From: RGIG9115 sp045128915
Lineage (GTDB): Bacteria; Bacillota; Clostridia; UBA1381
Reading direction: 5' to 3'
Length of the DNA stretch: 64,000 nucleotides
Assembly (NCBI GenBank): GCA_045128915.1
Contig: JBGVIT010000046.1
Location: 9,034-73,033, forward strand
Shown here: in pieces, positions 63,763 through 64,000 of the stretch
Layout: every line of letters begins with the position of its first letter
Numbering within the stretch: the stretch's first letter is position 1
The notes under the pieces: model-generated
Databases searched by the model: none
Seen by the model: only the letters and a program-made list of their open reading frames with translations
What the model was told of the DNA's origin: nothing
Program-made: the position numbers and the translations under genes

Positions 63763-64000
63763 CCTGCGATTTTAAGAATTTTTTGGATAATGATATATAT
63801 TTTTGCAAATAATTCCACTTTACGTAGAGTTCCGATTTCCGCTCATGTCAAAATCGTAAAGGGGATGTTTAAAAATGCACAAACCGATCAATGACGTGAA
63901 ACTGTTATTATAAGCATTCCAAAAATTCAGAAAACTTATAAATCATTGAGAAAATCCGCAAACTTGCGGATTTTTTCGTGTTTTTATGTCATTGAACTAC
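63763..64000. other. Right-edge intergenic stretch with one terminator hairpin
   Basis: No credible gene. AAAATCCGCA and TGCGGATTTT (63951-63960 and 63965-63974) form a hairpin followed by TT and TTTCG, a likely terminator for either direction. I see nothing in 63780-63950 beyond AT-rich DNA. Confidence 0.55.

Noticed and set aside
1..64000. CRISPR arrays, insertion sequences, rRNA genes, phage genes
   Set aside because: No regular spaced repeats, transposase or integrase frames, rRNA stretches or phage structural motifs were found by reading.

Overview
The window looks like a low-GC, spore-former-type Clostridia (Bacillota) chromosome. Evidence: a dcw cluster with a PASTA-bearing class B PBP and a meso-diaminopimelate-type MurE, the remA-gmk-rpoZ-priA-def-fmt-rsmB-rlmN-prpC-prkC-rsgA-rpe-thiN gene order known from Bacillus and Clostridium, S-layer-homology exoproteins, purine-rich Shine-Dalgarno sites and several TTG/GTG starts. 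The species cannot be named from sequence alone.

Left part (1-9,961): the division and cell wall cluster reads leftwards (mraZ, rsmH, ftsL, pbp, murE, murF; murF runs off the edge). Its promoter carries four GGAG boxes, a readable MraZ operator. Rightwards run tex and a CpXC-domain gene, ending in a terminator shared with the next block.

Housekeeping block (9,995-26,034): one dense leftward run of 17 genes from a good sigma-A-type promoter before yicC, through remA, gmk, rpoZ, priA, def, fmt, a YugP-type peptidase, rsmB, rlmN, prpC, prkC and rsgA. An ECF sigma/putative anti-sigma pair with its own ECF-like promoter is inserted before rpe, thiN and an MBL-fold hydrolase. coaBC is absent from its usual place between rpoZ and priA.

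A tRNA-Arg(CCT) at 26,174 is the sharp boundary between core and accessory DNA. Just to its right, two truncated genes meet back to back at about 27,110: the 3' part of a leftward exoprotein gene and the 3' part of a rightward YesN-type response regulator. Both 5' ends are missing, as expected from one deletion (or an assembly join).

Accessory part (28.5-64 kb): first a compact operon of three QueG/RdhA-like double [4Fe-4S] paralogues and a small cupin, divergent from an AraC regulator. Then comes a carbohydrate-use region read leftwards: two related ~1,065-residue exoproteins with internal repeats, two SLH proteins, a secreted clan-A glycosidase, and an ABC sugar importer (lipoprotein plus two permeases, no ATPase) mixed with cytoplasmic GH106-like and GH88 enzymes and an unknown protein. 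Upstream are a GH2 beta-mannosidase-type enzyme, a divergent type I dehydroquinase-fold protein and an SDR, opposite a second AraC regulator. The right end holds an operon of an HTH-PfkB kinase fusion, a D-lyxose isomerase-family protein and a class II aldolase. The likely logic is that surface proteins bind and cut a rhamnose- and uronate-containing glycan, the ABC system imports oligosaccharides, cytoplasmic hydrolases finish them, and isomerase, kinase and aldolase feed the sugars into glycolysis. The most novel-looking parts are the three-paralogue Fe-S operon, the SDR/dehydroquinase-like/GH2 operon and the HTH-kinase fusion.
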